NCBI RefSeq assembly: GCF_001676615.1
Contig: NZ_LYXZ01000016.1
Location: 1 to 64,000 of the forward strand
Source: Labrys sp. WJW
Lineage (GTDB): Bacteria > Pseudomonadota > Alphaproteobacteria > Rhizobiales > Labraceae
DNA: 64,000 nt
Reading direction: 5' to 3'
Of this stretch, positions 16,819 through 25,827 are shown piece after piece. The notes beneath the pieces were generated by a model. The model made no database searches. It was not told where the DNA came from and saw only the letters and a program-made list of their open reading frames with translations. Both the position numbers and the translations under genes were made by a program. How positions within the stretch are numbered: position 1 is the first letter of the stretch; each line of letters starts with the position of its first letter.

Positions 16819-18105
16819 ATGGCACCCAATGATCGGGGCGCGAACGAGACCATCTTCACCCTGGAGGCAACGCAGCTCAAATTCGGCAATGGGGCGGTCG
16901 AGGAACTCGACTGGGAGCTCAGGCGCCTCGGGCTGCGCAAGATATTGCTGGTCGCCGATCCGCGGCTGCGCCGGCTGGGATTGACCGAACGCGTCATCGA
17001 CATCATCACGCGCGCCGGCGTCGGCATCAGCGTCTTCGAGAGCATTCTCGTCGAGCCGACCATCGAGTCGCTCGGGGAGGCCGCTGCCTTCGCCGCATCC
17101 CAGGACGTCGACGGCTTCGTCGCCCTGGGCGGCGGCTCCACCATCGACACCGCCAAGGTCGCCAACCTCATCCGCAGCCATGGCGGCGCCATCATCGACT
17201 ATGTCAACGCGCCTGTCGGCGGCGGCCGCAAGCCGTCCTCGCCGCTATGCCCCCTGATCGCCATCCCGACCACCTCCGGCTCGGGTTCGGAGGCGACCAC
17301 GGTGGCGGTGCTCGACATTCCCGAACTCAAGATGAAGACCGGCATCTCGCACCGCTATATGCGGCCGACGCTGGCCATCGTCGATCCCGAACTGGCGCGC
17401 ACCACGCCGGGAGCGGTCACGGCCTCCTGCGGCCTCGACGTCGTCTGCCACGCGGTGGAATCCTTCATCTCCCGCCCCTTCGACGCCAGGCCGCGCCCGG
17501 CCACGCCGGACGACCGGCCGCCCTATCAGGGCAGCAATCCGGTGGCCGACATCTGGTCCCTCAAGGCGATCGAGTTCGGCGGGCGCTTCCTCGAGCGCGC
17601 CGTCCGCGACGGCAACGACCTGGAAGCGCGCGGCACCATGATGCTCGGCGCCACCATGGCCGGCATCGGCTTCGGCACGGCGGGCGTGCACATCCCGCAT
17701 GCCTGCGCCTATCCCCTCGCCGGCCTGAAGCACAGCTACAGCGCCCCCGGCTACGAGACGAGCCATAATTTCGTGCCGCACGGCTTCTCGGTGATCGTCA
17801 CCTCCCCGGCCGTGTTCCGCTTCACCTATGACGCGGCCCCGGACAAGCACATCCAAGCCGCCGAGCTCCTCAATGCCGGGCCGATCGCCAATCCGGGCCC
17901 GGACTCGCTGCCGGACACCCTGATCCGGCTGATGAAGGCGGTGGGAGCGCCGTCGGGCATCACCGAACTCGGCTATGGCGAGGAGGACATTCCCGCTCTG
18001 GTGCAGGGCGCGCTCAAGCAGCAACGCCTCCTGGTCGGTGCTCCCAAGGCCATCGACGCCGCCGGGATCGAGGCCGTCATGCGCCAATCCCTGCGCAATT
18101 GGTAG
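16819..18105 (+). CDS. Iron-containing alcohol dehydrogenase (hydroxyacid-oxoacid transhydrogenase-like)
   Basis: A 428-residue group III alcohol dehydrogenase. It has the nucleotide motif ALGGGSTIDTAK near residues 102-113, IPTTSGSGSEAT, and iron-ligand regions GLDVVCHAVES and HIPHACAYPLAGLKH. Length and spacing match the hydroxyacid-oxoacid transhydrogenase/4-hydroxybutyrate dehydrogenase branch. It would oxidise a hydroxy acid to a semialdehyde. AGGAGG at 16805-16810 favours ATG 16819 over ATG 16813. It is followed after 34 bases by the lactonase gene, so the pair resembles attL-attM (blcB-blcC) of Agrobacterium. Confidence 0.87.
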   Translation: MAPNDRGANETIFTLEATQLKFGNGAVEELDWELRRLGLRKILLVADPRLRRLGLTERVIDIITRAGVGISVFESILVEPTIESLGEAAAFAASQDVDGFVALGGGSTIDTAKVANLIRSHGGAIIDYVNAPVGGGRKPSSPLCPLIAIPTTSGSGSEATTVAVLDIPELKMKTGISHRYMRPTLAIVDPELARTTPGAVTASCGLDVVCHAVESFISRPFDARPRPATPDDRPPYQGSNPVADIWSLKAIEFGGRFLERAVRDGNDLEARGTMMLGATMAGIGFGTAGVHIPHACAYPLAGLKHSYSAPGYETSHNFVPHGFSVIVTSPAVFRFTYDAAPDKHIQAAELLNAGPIANPGPDSLPDTLIRLMKAVGAPSGITELGYGEEDIPALVQGALKQQRLLVGAPKAIDAAGIEAVMRQSLRNW

Positions 18106-18139
18106 GCGTGCCGCACAGAAAAAAGGCCAGGAGGAAACC

Positions 18140-18931
18140 ATGGGTGAGATCGAACTGCACATGTTCCAGTGCGGCACGCTGAAGTGCAAGCTGCACAACA
18201 TCAAGATGAACCAGGGCGCCAACACGGACTACGAGATCCCGGTCCCCTGGTACCTGCTCAAGCACCCCAAGGGGCTGGTGGTGATCGATGGCGGCAACGC
18301 CGTCGAGTGCGCCAGCGATCCGCGCGGCTATTGGGGCGGCATTTCCAAGACCTATTGGCCGGTGATGCAGGAAAGGGATGGCTGTGTGCAGAAGCTTGCC
18401 GCCATGGGCATTTCGCCCGATGACGTCACCCATGTCGTGCAGTCGCATCTGCATCTCGACCATACCGGCGCGATCGGCCGCTTCCCCAATGCCGTGCACG
18501 TCGTGCAGCGCCGCGAATATGAGTATGCCTATGCGCCCGACTGGTTCGCCGCCGGCGGCTATATCCGTAACGATTTCGACCGGCCGGGCCTGAAATGGCA
18601 ATTCCTGGAAGCGGAGGCCACCGACGGCTACGATCTGTTCGGCGACGGCACGCTCAAGATGATCTTCACGCCCGGCCATGCCCCCGGGCACCAGTCCTTC
18701 CTGGTCACCCTGCCCAAGAGCGGCGCCATCCTGCTGGCTGTCGATGCCGCCTACACGCTCGACCATTGGAACGAAAAGGCCCTGCCCGGCTTCCTTGCCT
18801 CGACGGTCGATACGGTGCGCTCCGTGCAGAAGCTGCGGTCCCTGGCGGCGAAGACGGATGCCAAGGTGGTCACCGGCCACGACCCCGACGCCTGGCCGAG
18901 CTTCAAGCAGTCGCCCGGCTTCTACGACTAA
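18140..18931 (+). CDS. attM: N-acyl homoserine / gamma-butyrolactone lactonase (AttM/BlcC type)
   Basis: A 263-residue metallo-beta-lactamase-fold lactonase, the same length as Agrobacterium AttM. It carries the dinuclear zinc motif SHLHLDHTG (His103, His105, Asp107, His108), FTPGHAPGHQS, and an Asp-centred VDAAYTLDHW. The N-terminal LKCKLHNIKMNQG and the C-terminal VVTGHDPDAW are those of the AttM branch. The family opens the lactone ring of gamma-butyrolactone and of acyl-homoserine lactones, so it may act in carbon use, signal degradation or both. A strong AGGAGG precedes the ATG. It ends 18 bases from the convergent ABC permease. Confidence 0.92.
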   Translation: MGEIELHMFQCGTLKCKLHNIKMNQGANTDYEIPVPWYLLKHPKGLVVIDGGNAVECASDPRGYWGGISKTYWPVMQERDGCVQKLAAMGISPDDVTHVVQSHLHLDHTGAIGRFPNAVHVVQRREYEYAYAPDWFAAGGYIRNDFDRPGLKWQFLEAEATDGYDLFGDGTLKMIFTPGHAPGHQSFLVTLPKSGAILLAVDAAYTLDHWNEKALPGFLASTVDTVRSVQKLRSLAAKTDAKVVTGHDPDAWPSFKQSPGFYD

Positions 18932-18949
18932 GACACTTGTCCGGCTCTG

Positions 18950-19777
18950 CTATGGCGTAACGGCCTCTCCCATTCGCCGCGACCGCCGCGCCAGCAGATT
19001 GGCAACCACCAGCAGGATGATCGAGAGCCCCATCATCAGGGTCGCGGCCGCGGTGATCGCCGGGCTCAATTGCTCGCGCAGGCCCGTGAACATTTCGAGC
19101 GGCAAGGTACGCTGATTGGCGCTGGCGAGAAACTGCACCACCACCACTTCGTCGAAGGAGGTCACGAAAGCGAAGGCCGCTCCGGACAGCACGCCGGGCA
19201 GGATCAGCGGCAGCATCACCCGGAAGAACCCGGTCAAGGGTCTGGCACCGAGGATCGAGGTCGCCCGCATCAGGTTGCGGTCGAAGCCCGAGAGGCTGGC
19301 ACCGACCGTCACCACCACGAAGGGACTCGCCAACACGGTATGGGCCAGAATGATGCCGACATAGGAGTTGGCTAGGCCCATCCGCGCATAAAAAAGATAG
19401 GTGCCGACCGCCGTCACCACCACCGGCACGATCAGGGGCGAGATCAAGAGCGGCACGATCCAGCGCCGGGCGGGAAAACGCGGATCGGACAGGCCAATCG
19501 CCGTCAGCGTTCCCAACACCGTGGCCAGGATGGTGGCGCCGATGCCGATGATCAGGCTGTTGGCGATGGCCGAGAGCCAGCGCGGCGTGCCGAGCACCAC
19601 CTCATACCAGCGCGTCGATACGCCCTGGAGCGGGAAGGTGAAGAAGGAGCCCGCGTTGAAGGATAGCGGCACCGGCACGAAGATCGGCACCACCAGGAAG
19701 ATCAGCACCAGGACGCACCAGGCCCAGAGCAGGCCGACACGAATGCGTTCACCGAGGGTCGGATAGGGAGACAGCAT
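18950..19777 (-). CDS. ABC transporter permease, PotC-like
   Basis: A 275-residue inner-membrane permease with about six helices. The EAA-type loop is seen in RATSILGARPLTGFFRVMLPLILPG. It belongs to the spermidine/putrescine-type (type I) importer family and is the last gene of a four-gene operon (ATPase, binding protein, two permeases). It begins seven bases after the stop of the other permease. The substrate is unknown but of the polyamine or opine kind by family. Confidence 0.92.
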   Translation of the reverse strand: MLSPYPTLGERIRVGLLWAWCVLVLIFLVVPIFVPVPLSFNAGSFFTFPLQGVSTRWYEVVLGTPRWLSAIANSLIIGIGATILATVLGTLTAIGLSDPRFPARRWIVPLLISPLIVPVVVTAVGTYLFYARMGLANSYVGIILAHTVLASPFVVVTVGASLSGFDRNLMRATSILGARPLTGFFRVMLPLILPGVLSGAAFAFVTSFDEVVVVQFLASANQRTLPLEMFTGLREQLSPAITAAATLMMGLSIILLVVANLLARRSRRMGEAVTP

Positions 19778-19783
19778 GATGGC

Positions 19784-21013
19784 TCATCCCATTTTGAAGA
19801 GGTCGAGGCCGAGATAGCGCGTCATCACGATGTAGAGCCCGAGGGTGGAGGTCAGCAGTACGAAGCTGAGCGCGGCCGCCATCTCCCAATTGAGTTCGAC
19901 ATTGACGTAATTGGCGATGAAATTGCTGACGAGCTGGTCACTGGCACCGCCCACCAGCACGGGCGTGATGTAGTAGCCAAGGCAGAGGATGAAGGTGAGC
20001 AGGCAGCCCGCCAGCACGCCGGGCATCACCTGTGGCAGATAGATCCGCCTGAACACCGTGAAGGGCCGGGCACCGAGCGATTGGGCCGCCCGGAGCTGGG
20101 AGGTGTTGACCGAGCGCATCACGCTGTAGATCGGCAGCAGGGTGAAGGGGAGCTGGATATGGGTCATCGCCAGGACCAGGCCGGTGCGGCTGTACATCAG
20201 CTCCAGCCGCTCCGAGGTCAGGCCGAGCCAGAGCAGCACATCGTTGAGAAGGCCGAATTTCTGCAGCACCACCGTCCAGGCCGCGGTGCGGACCAGGATC
20301 GAGGTCCAGAAAGGCAGCAGCACCAGGACCAGCACGATCCCGGCCAGAGCCGGCCGCAGATTGTTCATCCAGTAGGCGAGCGGAAAGCCGAGGATGAGGG
20401 TTCCGAGCGTCACCAGGGCGGCGATCAGGAAGGTGCGCCCGATCACCCGCATGAACACCGCCTGATCGGGCGGCACCGCGCCGATGCTGCCCTGATCGGT
20501 CCAGCGCAGATCGAAGGCGGATAGCAGGTAGAAGGAGGTGAAACCGTTGAGGCCATCCTTGATCGCCACCCAGGTCCGGTCCTGGCCGAGCAGCGGGGCC
20601 GCCTTGAGCATGGCCGCCTTGTCCAGCGGCTGGCCGGAGGCCGTGGCACGGCCGAGGCGCAGGATCTGGCTGCGCGCGCCCGGCAGGCGCGTGTTCAAGC
20701 TCTTGGCGAATTCGTTGATGCTGCCGGCGCCGGCCGCGTCCTTCAGATCGGCCGCAAGGGCCTGGAAGGTTTCATCGCCAGGCACGCCATCCGCGCTGTC
20801 CCTGCCGAGGGCGGCAGCGGTGCGCGGCAAAGTTTTGGCGATCGTCGGCTCGTAGATCGCCCGGGATAACAGAGCCAGGATCGGGGCGCCGAAGCTGAAG
20901 ACCAGCAGGATCAGCAGCGGAGCCGCCAGGGCGAGCGGCTTCAGGCCTTCGTGGTTGCCCCTTCGCCGGGTCCTCGGCATCGCGCCGGTCGTCGGCAGTG
21001 CGGTGGATGACAT
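19784..21013 (-). CDS. ABC transporter permease, PotB-like, with large periplasmic insertion
   Basis: A 409-residue permease of the spermidine/putrescine type, about 110 residues longer than the usual 290-310. After the first helix (near residues 30-50) comes a hydrophilic stretch of roughly 120 residues, rich in charged residues and helix-forming, before the second helix. The C-terminal core has AAQSLGARPFTVFRRIYLPQVMPG. The start is ATG 21013 (MSSTALPTT), backed by GGAGGGG about six bases upstream; the frame is open 15 codons further. Confidence 0.92.
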   Translation of the reverse strand: MSSTALPTTGAMPRTRRRGNHEGLKPLALAAPLLILLVFSFGAPILALLSRAIYEPTIAKTLPRTAAALGRDSADGVPGDETFQALAADLKDAAGAGSINEFAKSLNTRLPGARSQILRLGRATASGQPLDKAAMLKAAPLLGQDRTWVAIKDGLNGFTSFYLLSAFDLRWTDQGSIGAVPPDQAVFMRVIGRTFLIAALVTLGTLILGFPLAYWMNNLRPALAGIVLVLVLLPFWTSILVRTAAWTVVLQKFGLLNDVLLWLGLTSERLELMYSRTGLVLAMTHIQLPFTLLPIYSVMRSVNTSQLRAAQSLGARPFTVFRRIYLPQVMPGVLAGCLLTFILCLGYYITPVLVGGASDQLVSNFIANYVNVELNWEMAAALSFVLLTSTLGLYIVMTRYLGLDLFKMG

Positions 21014-21046
21014 GACGGTCCCCTCCGGAATCGGCGAGCAGGCGCC

Positions 21047-21111
21047 GTCATCCCCCACTCACAAGCAAAGCTTGTGAGGATACCGCCGCCTGCGGCGACG
21101 CCGGGGATGAC
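21047..21111. repeat. Dispersed intergenic repeat, family B, between binding protein and permease genes
   Basis: Outer arms GTCATCCCC and GGGGATGAC enclose two nested hairpins, CTCACAAGC/GCTTGTGAG (21058-21078) and CGCCGC/GCGGCG (21084-21097). A related copy lies at 31184-31314. Its place just after the binding-protein gene suggests an mRNA-stabilising or attenuating hairpin, which would favour expression of the binding protein over the permeases. Confidence 0.7.
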
Positions 21112-21121
21112 GATTCTTGCG

Positions 21122-22171
21122 TTACTGCGCCAGCCAGGCGTTGAAGCGTTTCACCAGATCCTCGCCATGGTCGCCCCAGAATTCGACATTGGAGACCAGG
21201 TGCTTTTGCATGTTCTCGGGCGCGGTGGGCAGCTTGGGCAGCACTTCCTTGGGAATGAAGGGCGTGGCGTCCTTCATCACCGGGCCATAGGGGATGAAGC
21301 GGCCGAGCTGGGCGCTGGTCTCGGGCTGGGCGATATAGTTGAGATATTGATAGGCGAGGTCGATATTCTTGGCGCCCTTGGGGATGGCGATCATGTCGAA
21401 TTCGACGATCTGGTCGTTGAAGACCAGGGCGAAGGGCTTCTTGTCCTGATCGATCACGCTCTGAATGCGGCCGTTCCAGGCCGTGGTCATCACGACTTCC
21501 TTGGAAGCGAGCAATTGGGCCGGCTGGGCGCCCGCATCCCACCACACGATGTCCTTCTTGATGGTGTCGAGCTTCTTGAAGGCCCGGTCGACCCCTTCGG
21601 GCGTGGCGAGGATGTCATAGACCTGCTCGGCCGGCACGCCATCCGCCATCAGCGCCCATTCCAAATTCTGTGACGGCGCCTTGCGCATGGAACGCTTGCC
21701 CGGGAATTTCTGGGTGTCGAAAATGTCGAGTACGGAGGTGGGCGCCTGCTTGAGCACACTGGCGTCATAAGCGAGCACATCGCCATAGACGTCGATGCCG
21801 ACGCCGCAATCCAGCGCCGTGCCCGGCAGGAAGCGCTCCTTGTCGGCGATCTTGGCGTAATCCAGCCGGATCAGCACGCCGGTGTCGCAGCCCTGCAGCA
21901 CCGTGGAGGTTTCGACCGTCACCAGGTCGATCGGTACATCGCCGGTCTCGACCATGGCTTTGATCTTGCCGAGCTCGCCGGTATATTCCTGCTCGTTGAA
22001 CTTGATGTCGGCCTTCTTGGCGAAGGGCTCGAACCAGGCCTGTCGCAGGGCGGTCTGCCAGGCGCCGCCGGTGGCCATGATGGTGAGTTCTCCGGCCGAA
22101 GCAGCCTGCATGTGATAGCAAAGCGATGCCCCCGCCAGGGCCAATGCGAGCGAATATCTTAGACCTTTCAT
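21122..22171 (-). CDS. Extracellular solute-binding protein, PotD-like
   Basis: A 349-residue periplasmic binding protein with a signal peptide (MKGLRYSLALALAGASLCY, cleavage near ASA-G) and the start of the mature chain ELTIMATGGAW. Other family features are IPIDLVTVE-like VPIDLVTVETSTV, FDTQKFPGKRSM and IPKGAKNIDLAYQYLNYI. It is the recognition subunit of the polyamine-type ABC importer. The ATG at 22171 has GGGAGAG upstream; the longer open frame overlaps the ATPase gene and is not coding. The compound recognised is not deducible. Confidence 0.93.
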   Translation of the reverse strand: MKGLRYSLALALAGASLCYHMQAASAGELTIMATGGAWQTALRQAWFEPFAKKADIKFNEQEYTGELGKIKAMVETGDVPIDLVTVETSTVLQGCDTGVLIRLDYAKIADKERFLPGTALDCGVGIDVYGDVLAYDASVLKQAPTSVLDIFDTQKFPGKRSMRKAPSQNLEWALMADGVPAEQVYDILATPEGVDRAFKKLDTIKKDIVWWDAGAQPAQLLASKEVVMTTAWNGRIQSVIDQDKKPFALVFNDQIVEFDMIAIPKGAKNIDLAYQYLNYIAQPETSAQLGRFIPYGPVMKDATPFIPKEVLPKLPTAPENMQKHLVSNVEFWGDHGEDLVKRFNAWLAQ

Positions 22172-22188
22172 CGTTCTCTCCCGGTTTT

Positions 22189-23310
22189 TCAATGTTTCTT
22201 GGTTGAGGCGCCGGCTAGAAAGGCGCGGCAATCGCCGACCGACCAGGCCAGATCGACCGGTGCCCCATTGGCCATAACAGCCTCCGGCCGGATCTTGACG
22301 GTCAGGATCTGCCCATTGGCGAGCCGGGCAAGCAGGCGCTGATGGTCCCCGTGATAGATGCAGCCATCGACCGTGGCACCGATGCGGTTGTCCTGGCCGT
22401 TGACCTCGGCCGCCAGCTGGATTTGCTCGGGCCTGATGGCGAGCTGGACCGACGCACCCTGTGGCAACGGCCCGATAGCCTTGGCGATGACGTTCAGCCC
22501 ACCGGGCAGCGTGACGGCACATTCGTCACCATTCACCTGCTCGACCGTCCCGTCGAGGGCGTTGTTCTCGCCGATGAAGCCGGCGACGAACGCCGTCGCC
22601 GGGTCGTTATAGAGCTGATCGGGCGAGCCGATCTGGGCGATTTCGCCGCTCTCGAAGATGGCGACACGGTCCGACATCGTCAGCGCTTCGCTCTGGTCAT
22701 GCGTGACATAGACGACGGTCACGCCCAGCATTTCATGCAGCTGCTTGAGCTCGATCTGCATGTGCTCGCGCAGCTTCTTGTCGAGGGCCCCGAGCGGTTC
22801 GTCCATCAGCACCAGGGTGGGCTCGTAGACGAGGGCTCGCGCCAGCGCGACACGCTGCTGCTGGCCGCCGGAAAGTTGGGTGGGCTTTCGATCCTTGAAC
22901 TGGCCCAGCTTGACCATTTCGAGCGCGCGGATGACCCGCGGTCCGATCTCATTCTTGGGAATCTTGCGCACCGACAGCGGGAAGGCGACGTTGTCGGCTA
23001 CGCTCATATGCGGAAAGAGCGCGTAGTTCTGGAAAACCATGCCAATATTGCGCTCATAGGGCGGCATGCGTTCGACGGGTTGCCCGTTGAGGCGGATCAT
23101 GCCCTCGCTGGGCCGCTCGAACCCGGCCAGCATGTTCAGCGTGGTGGTCTTGCCCGATCCGGACGGCCCGAGGAAGGTGAGGAACTCGCCACGGCGTATG
23201 TCGAGATTAAGCCGCCGCACGGCATGGAAACTGCCATACATCTTCTCGACGTCGATGAATTCGACGAATTTGGCGCCATCCTTTTCGCTGTCGCCTGACT
23301 GGGCTGCCAT
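22189..23310 (-). CDS. ABC transporter ATP-binding protein, PotA-like
   Basis: A 373-residue ATPase: Walker [10 protein letters not shown], signature [15 protein letters not shown], Walker [14 protein letters not shown]-loop [10 protein letters not shown], and a C-terminal TOBE/OB domain from about residue 250. The start is ATG 23310 ([12 protein letters not shown]), with GGGGAGG upstream. It is the first gene of the importer operon and is divergent from the MocR regulator, whose operator-like repeats fill the spacer. The 297 bases between ATGs hold the promoters. Confidence 0.94.
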   Translation of the reverse strand: MAAQSGDSEKDGAKFVEFIDVEKMYGSFHAVRRLNLDIRRGEFLTFLGPSGSGKTTTLNMLAGFERPSEGMIRLNGQPVERMPPYERNIGMVFQNYALFPHMSVADNVAFPLSVRKIPKNEIGPRVIRALEMVKLGQFKDRKPTQLSGGQQQRVALARALVYEPTLVLMDEPLGALDKKLREHMQIELKQLHEMLGVTVVYVTHDQSEALTMSDRVAIFESGEIAQIGSPDQLYNDPATAFVAGFIGENNALDGTVEQVNGDECAVTLPGGLNVIAKAIGPLPQGASVQLAIRPEQIQLAAEVNGQDNRIGATVDGCIYHGDHQRLLARLANGQILTVKIRPEAVMANGAPVDLAWSVGDCRAFLAGASTKKH

Positions 23311-23406
23311 CGCTGTCCCGACCTCCCCTTCGCTGCGCCCGTTCGGGCCGCCCTGTGCTGCTGCCCCGGTTCCGCCTGGAGCTTGTGATGCATGACCTTG
23401 CGTTAG

Positions 23407-23542
23407 AATTGTATGGTCACACAACTTTTATTTGAGTGACCATATTTGCGAAGATGGACCACGTCAAGGCCCCACAACAGAACAAGAAAGCCCAATTGTA
23501 TGAGCTACAATTAGCAAATCCCCTCTGACAAACCGCATACAA
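23407..23542. promoter_or_regulatory. Repeated TTGTATG sites in the importer/MocR divergent region
   Basis: TTGTATG occurs at 23409-23415 and 23496-23502, and as its complement at 23536-23542. AATTGTA/TACAATT also forms a perfect inverted repeat at 23494-23512. A separate long inverted repeat, TATGGTCAC (23412-23420) with GTGACCATA (23436-23444), overlaps the first site. The arrangement suits a MocR-type regulator. Confidence 0.5.
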
Positions 23543-23613
23543 CCCGCATTGTCTGATGCCTTTTGCCATGCTAAGAGGGGCCAAAGGGTCGCCTCCAGGA
23601 ACGCCAAACACAG

Positions 23614-24999
23614 ATGCTGGACAATTTGGAGCTGCCGGATAACGACCGGCCGATCTATCAACGCCTTGCGGATGCCATCGGCGAGCGCATCGCCCGTGGC
23701 GATCTGGCGGAAGGCGAGAAACTGCCGCCGCAGCGCGAGATCGCCAAGGCTCTCGGCCTCAACGTCACCACGGTCACCCGCGCCTTCTCGACCCTCCAGC
23801 AGCGCGGTCTGGTCGAGGCGCGTCCGGGCCGTGGTACCCTGGTGGCGCCCCGTGAAAGCGACGATCCCGGTTTTAAATCAGCCCCCAGCGACGAGGCCGG
23901 CCTTATCGACCTATCGGTGAACCGGCCAGCCACCTCCGCCTATCTCGAAGCCCTGTCGATATTGCTGCCGCGCCTGTCTAGGGATCGTCGCTTCGGCGCC
24001 TTGCAGGACTATCACCCCCCGGAAGGGCCGCTCTGGGCCCGCACGGCCGTCGCAGGCTGGCTGCAGGACATCGCGGGCGATGGCGACGCCAGCCGCATCG
24101 TGCTGACCGATGGAGCGCAGCACGGCCTGGCCTGTGTGTTGCGTGCCCTGACCCAACCCGGCGACGTCATGCTGGTCGACCAGATCACCTATCAAGGCAT
24201 CAGCGCCCTTTGCCGATCGCACGGGCTCGATCTGCGCGGTCTTCCCTCGGATCGGGAGGGCATGCGCCCGGATGCCTTCGAGGATGCCTGCCAGACCTGG
24301 CGTCCCCGTGCGGTCTTCCTAGTGCCCAGCCTGCACAACCCGACGACGGTGACCCTGAGCGAAGCCCGGCGCCGGGCGCTGGCTGCAACTGCCCGCCGGC
24401 ACAACGTGCTGATCATCGAGGACGATGTCTATCGCCCGCTGCTCGAGACGCCCCTCCCCTCCTTCGCCACCCTGGAACCTGAACTCACAGTCTATGTCGG
24501 TGGCCTGTCGAAATGCGTCGCGCCGGGCCTACGTTTTGGCTTTGTGGTGGCTCCGCGCGCCGTTCTCGGCAATGTCGCGGCGGCGCTGCGGATCGACTGC
24601 TGGAGCGTCAGTCCGCTCATCCCGTTGATCGCCACCAATCTTCTCGAAGAAGGGAGCGTGGCCCGCATCATCGAGAGGCAGCGCGAGGAGCTTTACGAGC
24701 GGCAGGCGATCCTGGCCGAGGCACTTGCAGCCTTCGACGTCCAGACCCACCAGGCTTCACCCCATGCCTGGCTGCATCTTCCCGAGCCCTGGCGCGGCGC
24801 CAGTTTCGCCAGGGCCTGCCGCCAGCGCGGTGTCGGGGTGCTGCCCGCCGATGCCTTTGCGATCGGCCGGGAGACCTTGGCCCACGCAGTCCGCATCAAT
24901 GTGGGTGCGGCCCCCTCACGCAGCGAATTGCGGCAAGCCCTCGGTATTATCGCCACCCTTCTCAATGCCGGCAATTTCGAGCTCTCGGGTGCGATTTGA
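23614..24999 (+). CDS. MocR-type regulator (GntR winged helix fused to aminotransferase domain)
   Basis: A 461-residue fusion. The N-terminal GntR-type winged helix (residues about 10-80) contains LPPQREIAKALGLNVTTVTRAF. A fold-type I aminotransferase domain follows, with IIEDDVYRPL and GGLSKCVAPGLRFGF, where Lys300 is the expected PLP lysine. Such regulators sense PLP plus an amine or amino acid and commonly control amine catabolism or vitamin B6 synthesis. It is divergent from the polyamine-type importer, its likely target. Confidence 0.93.
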   Translation: MLDNLELPDNDRPIYQRLADAIGERIARGDLAEGEKLPPQREIAKALGLNVTTVTRAFSTLQQRGLVEARPGRGTLVAPRESDDPGFKSAPSDEAGLIDLSVNRPATSAYLEALSILLPRLSRDRRFGALQDYHPPEGPLWARTAVAGWLQDIAGDGDASRIVLTDGAQHGLACVLRALTQPGDVMLVDQITYQGISALCRSHGLDLRGLPSDREGMRPDAFEDACQTWRPRAVFLVPSLHNPTTVTLSEARRRALAATARRHNVLIIEDDVYRPLLETPLPSFATLEPELTVYVGGLSKCVAPGLRFGFVVAPRAVLGNVAAALRIDCWSVSPLIPLIATNLLEEGSVARIIERQREELYERQAILAEALAAFDVQTHQASPHAWLHLPEPWRGASFARACRQRGVGVLPADAFAIGRETLAHAVRINVGAAPSRSELRQALGIIATLLNAGNFELSGAI

Positions 25000-25174
25000 A
25001 CCCTTTGTTCCCGGACCAAGGGTCTGCGGCGACACCTGGAAAGGCGCGGGCAATCACCTTGAACGGCGGCTCAGCTTGACCGAGGCCTCGACGAGTGCCC
25101 GGCAACGTCTCGTCGATCATCTCCATGGAATCGCCAGCTATAACGACAGGGCACGCTGGGAATTGCTGCCATGA
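24989..25174 (+). CDS. Possible small protein (61 residues) coupled to neighbours
   Basis: From a GTG at 24989, a frame overlaps the end of the MocR gene by 11 bases and closes with a TGA that overlaps the HD-gene ATG (ATGA). The protein is hydrophilic, ending VDHLHGIASYNDRARWELLP. Tight overlaps on both sides argue for a real translated spacer, but the start codon lacks a clear ribosome site and I recognise no family. Without it, 171 bases are non-coding. Confidence 0.35.
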   Translation: MRFEPFVPGPRVCGDTWKGAGNHLERRLSLTEASTSARQRLVDHLHGIASYNDRARWELLP

Positions 25175-25827
25175 ACGCTGGCGACCATCTTTCCAGGCCA
25201 TCGGCCATTCCCGGGCCGGCTTTCGCCGAACTGCTCGCGGCCTATCGGGATTCGCGACGGCATTATCACGATGTCGGCCATATCGAGGCCATGCTGGCGG
25301 GCCTGCGGGACTGTCGCTCCCTTCTCCACGATATCGAGGCTGTGGAACTCGCGATCTGGTTCCACGATGCGGTCTACGATGCCGCGGCCCGGGATAATGA
25401 GGAGCGCAGCGCCGACCTCGCCCGTCAGGTTCTGGCAGGGCGGCTCGAACAAGGACGGCTGGAACAGGTCGCTGCGCTGATCCTGGCGACCCGGAAGCAC
25501 GAACTCGCGAGCTCCGGGGAAACGCAGGAGCCGGCCGATCGGGAACGATCGGACATGGCCTATTTCCTCGATCTCGACTTGCAGATCCTCGGCACGGAGG
25601 CGACGCGCTTCGATGCCTATGAGACGGCGGTACGACGCGAATATGCGCATGTGCCGGAGGCGGCCTGGCGCATCGGGCGGGCAACCGTGCTACGGCGCTT
25701 CATGGCCCGGCCGCGGCTTTATTTCAGCGATCTCTTCGCCGAAAAGCTTGAGGAAAGAGCGCGCGCCAATCTCGCGCGCTCCCTCGCAAAGTTGACGGAA
25801 GGCGAGCCGCCTCAGGCCAGCGTGTAG
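25171..25827 (+). CDS. HD-superfamily metal-dependent phosphohydrolase
   Basis: A 218-residue protein of the predicted HD-type hydrolase group (COG4339). The early motif YRDSRRHYHDVGHI and the H-D core AIWFHDAVYD are diagnostic, followed by ALILATRKHE and FLDLDLQILG. The substrate is unknown, probably a nucleotide or phosphoester. Its last 16 bases overlap the convergent aldehyde dehydrogenase gene. Confidence 0.9.
   Translation: MNAGDHLSRPSAIPGPAFAELLAAYRDSRRHYHDVGHIEAMLAGLRDCRSLLHDIEAVELAIWFHDAVYDAAARDNEERSADLARQVLAGRLEQGRLEQVAALILATRKHELASSGETQEPADRERSDMAYFLDLDLQILGTEATRFDAYETAVRREYAHVPEAAWRIGRATVLRRFMARPRLYFSDLFAEKLEERARANLARSLAKLTEGEPPQASV

Noticed and set aside
22171-22522. A longer start for the solute-binding protein
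   Set aside because: The extra N-terminus overlaps the ATPase gene in another frame and would bury the signal peptide that begins at 22171.
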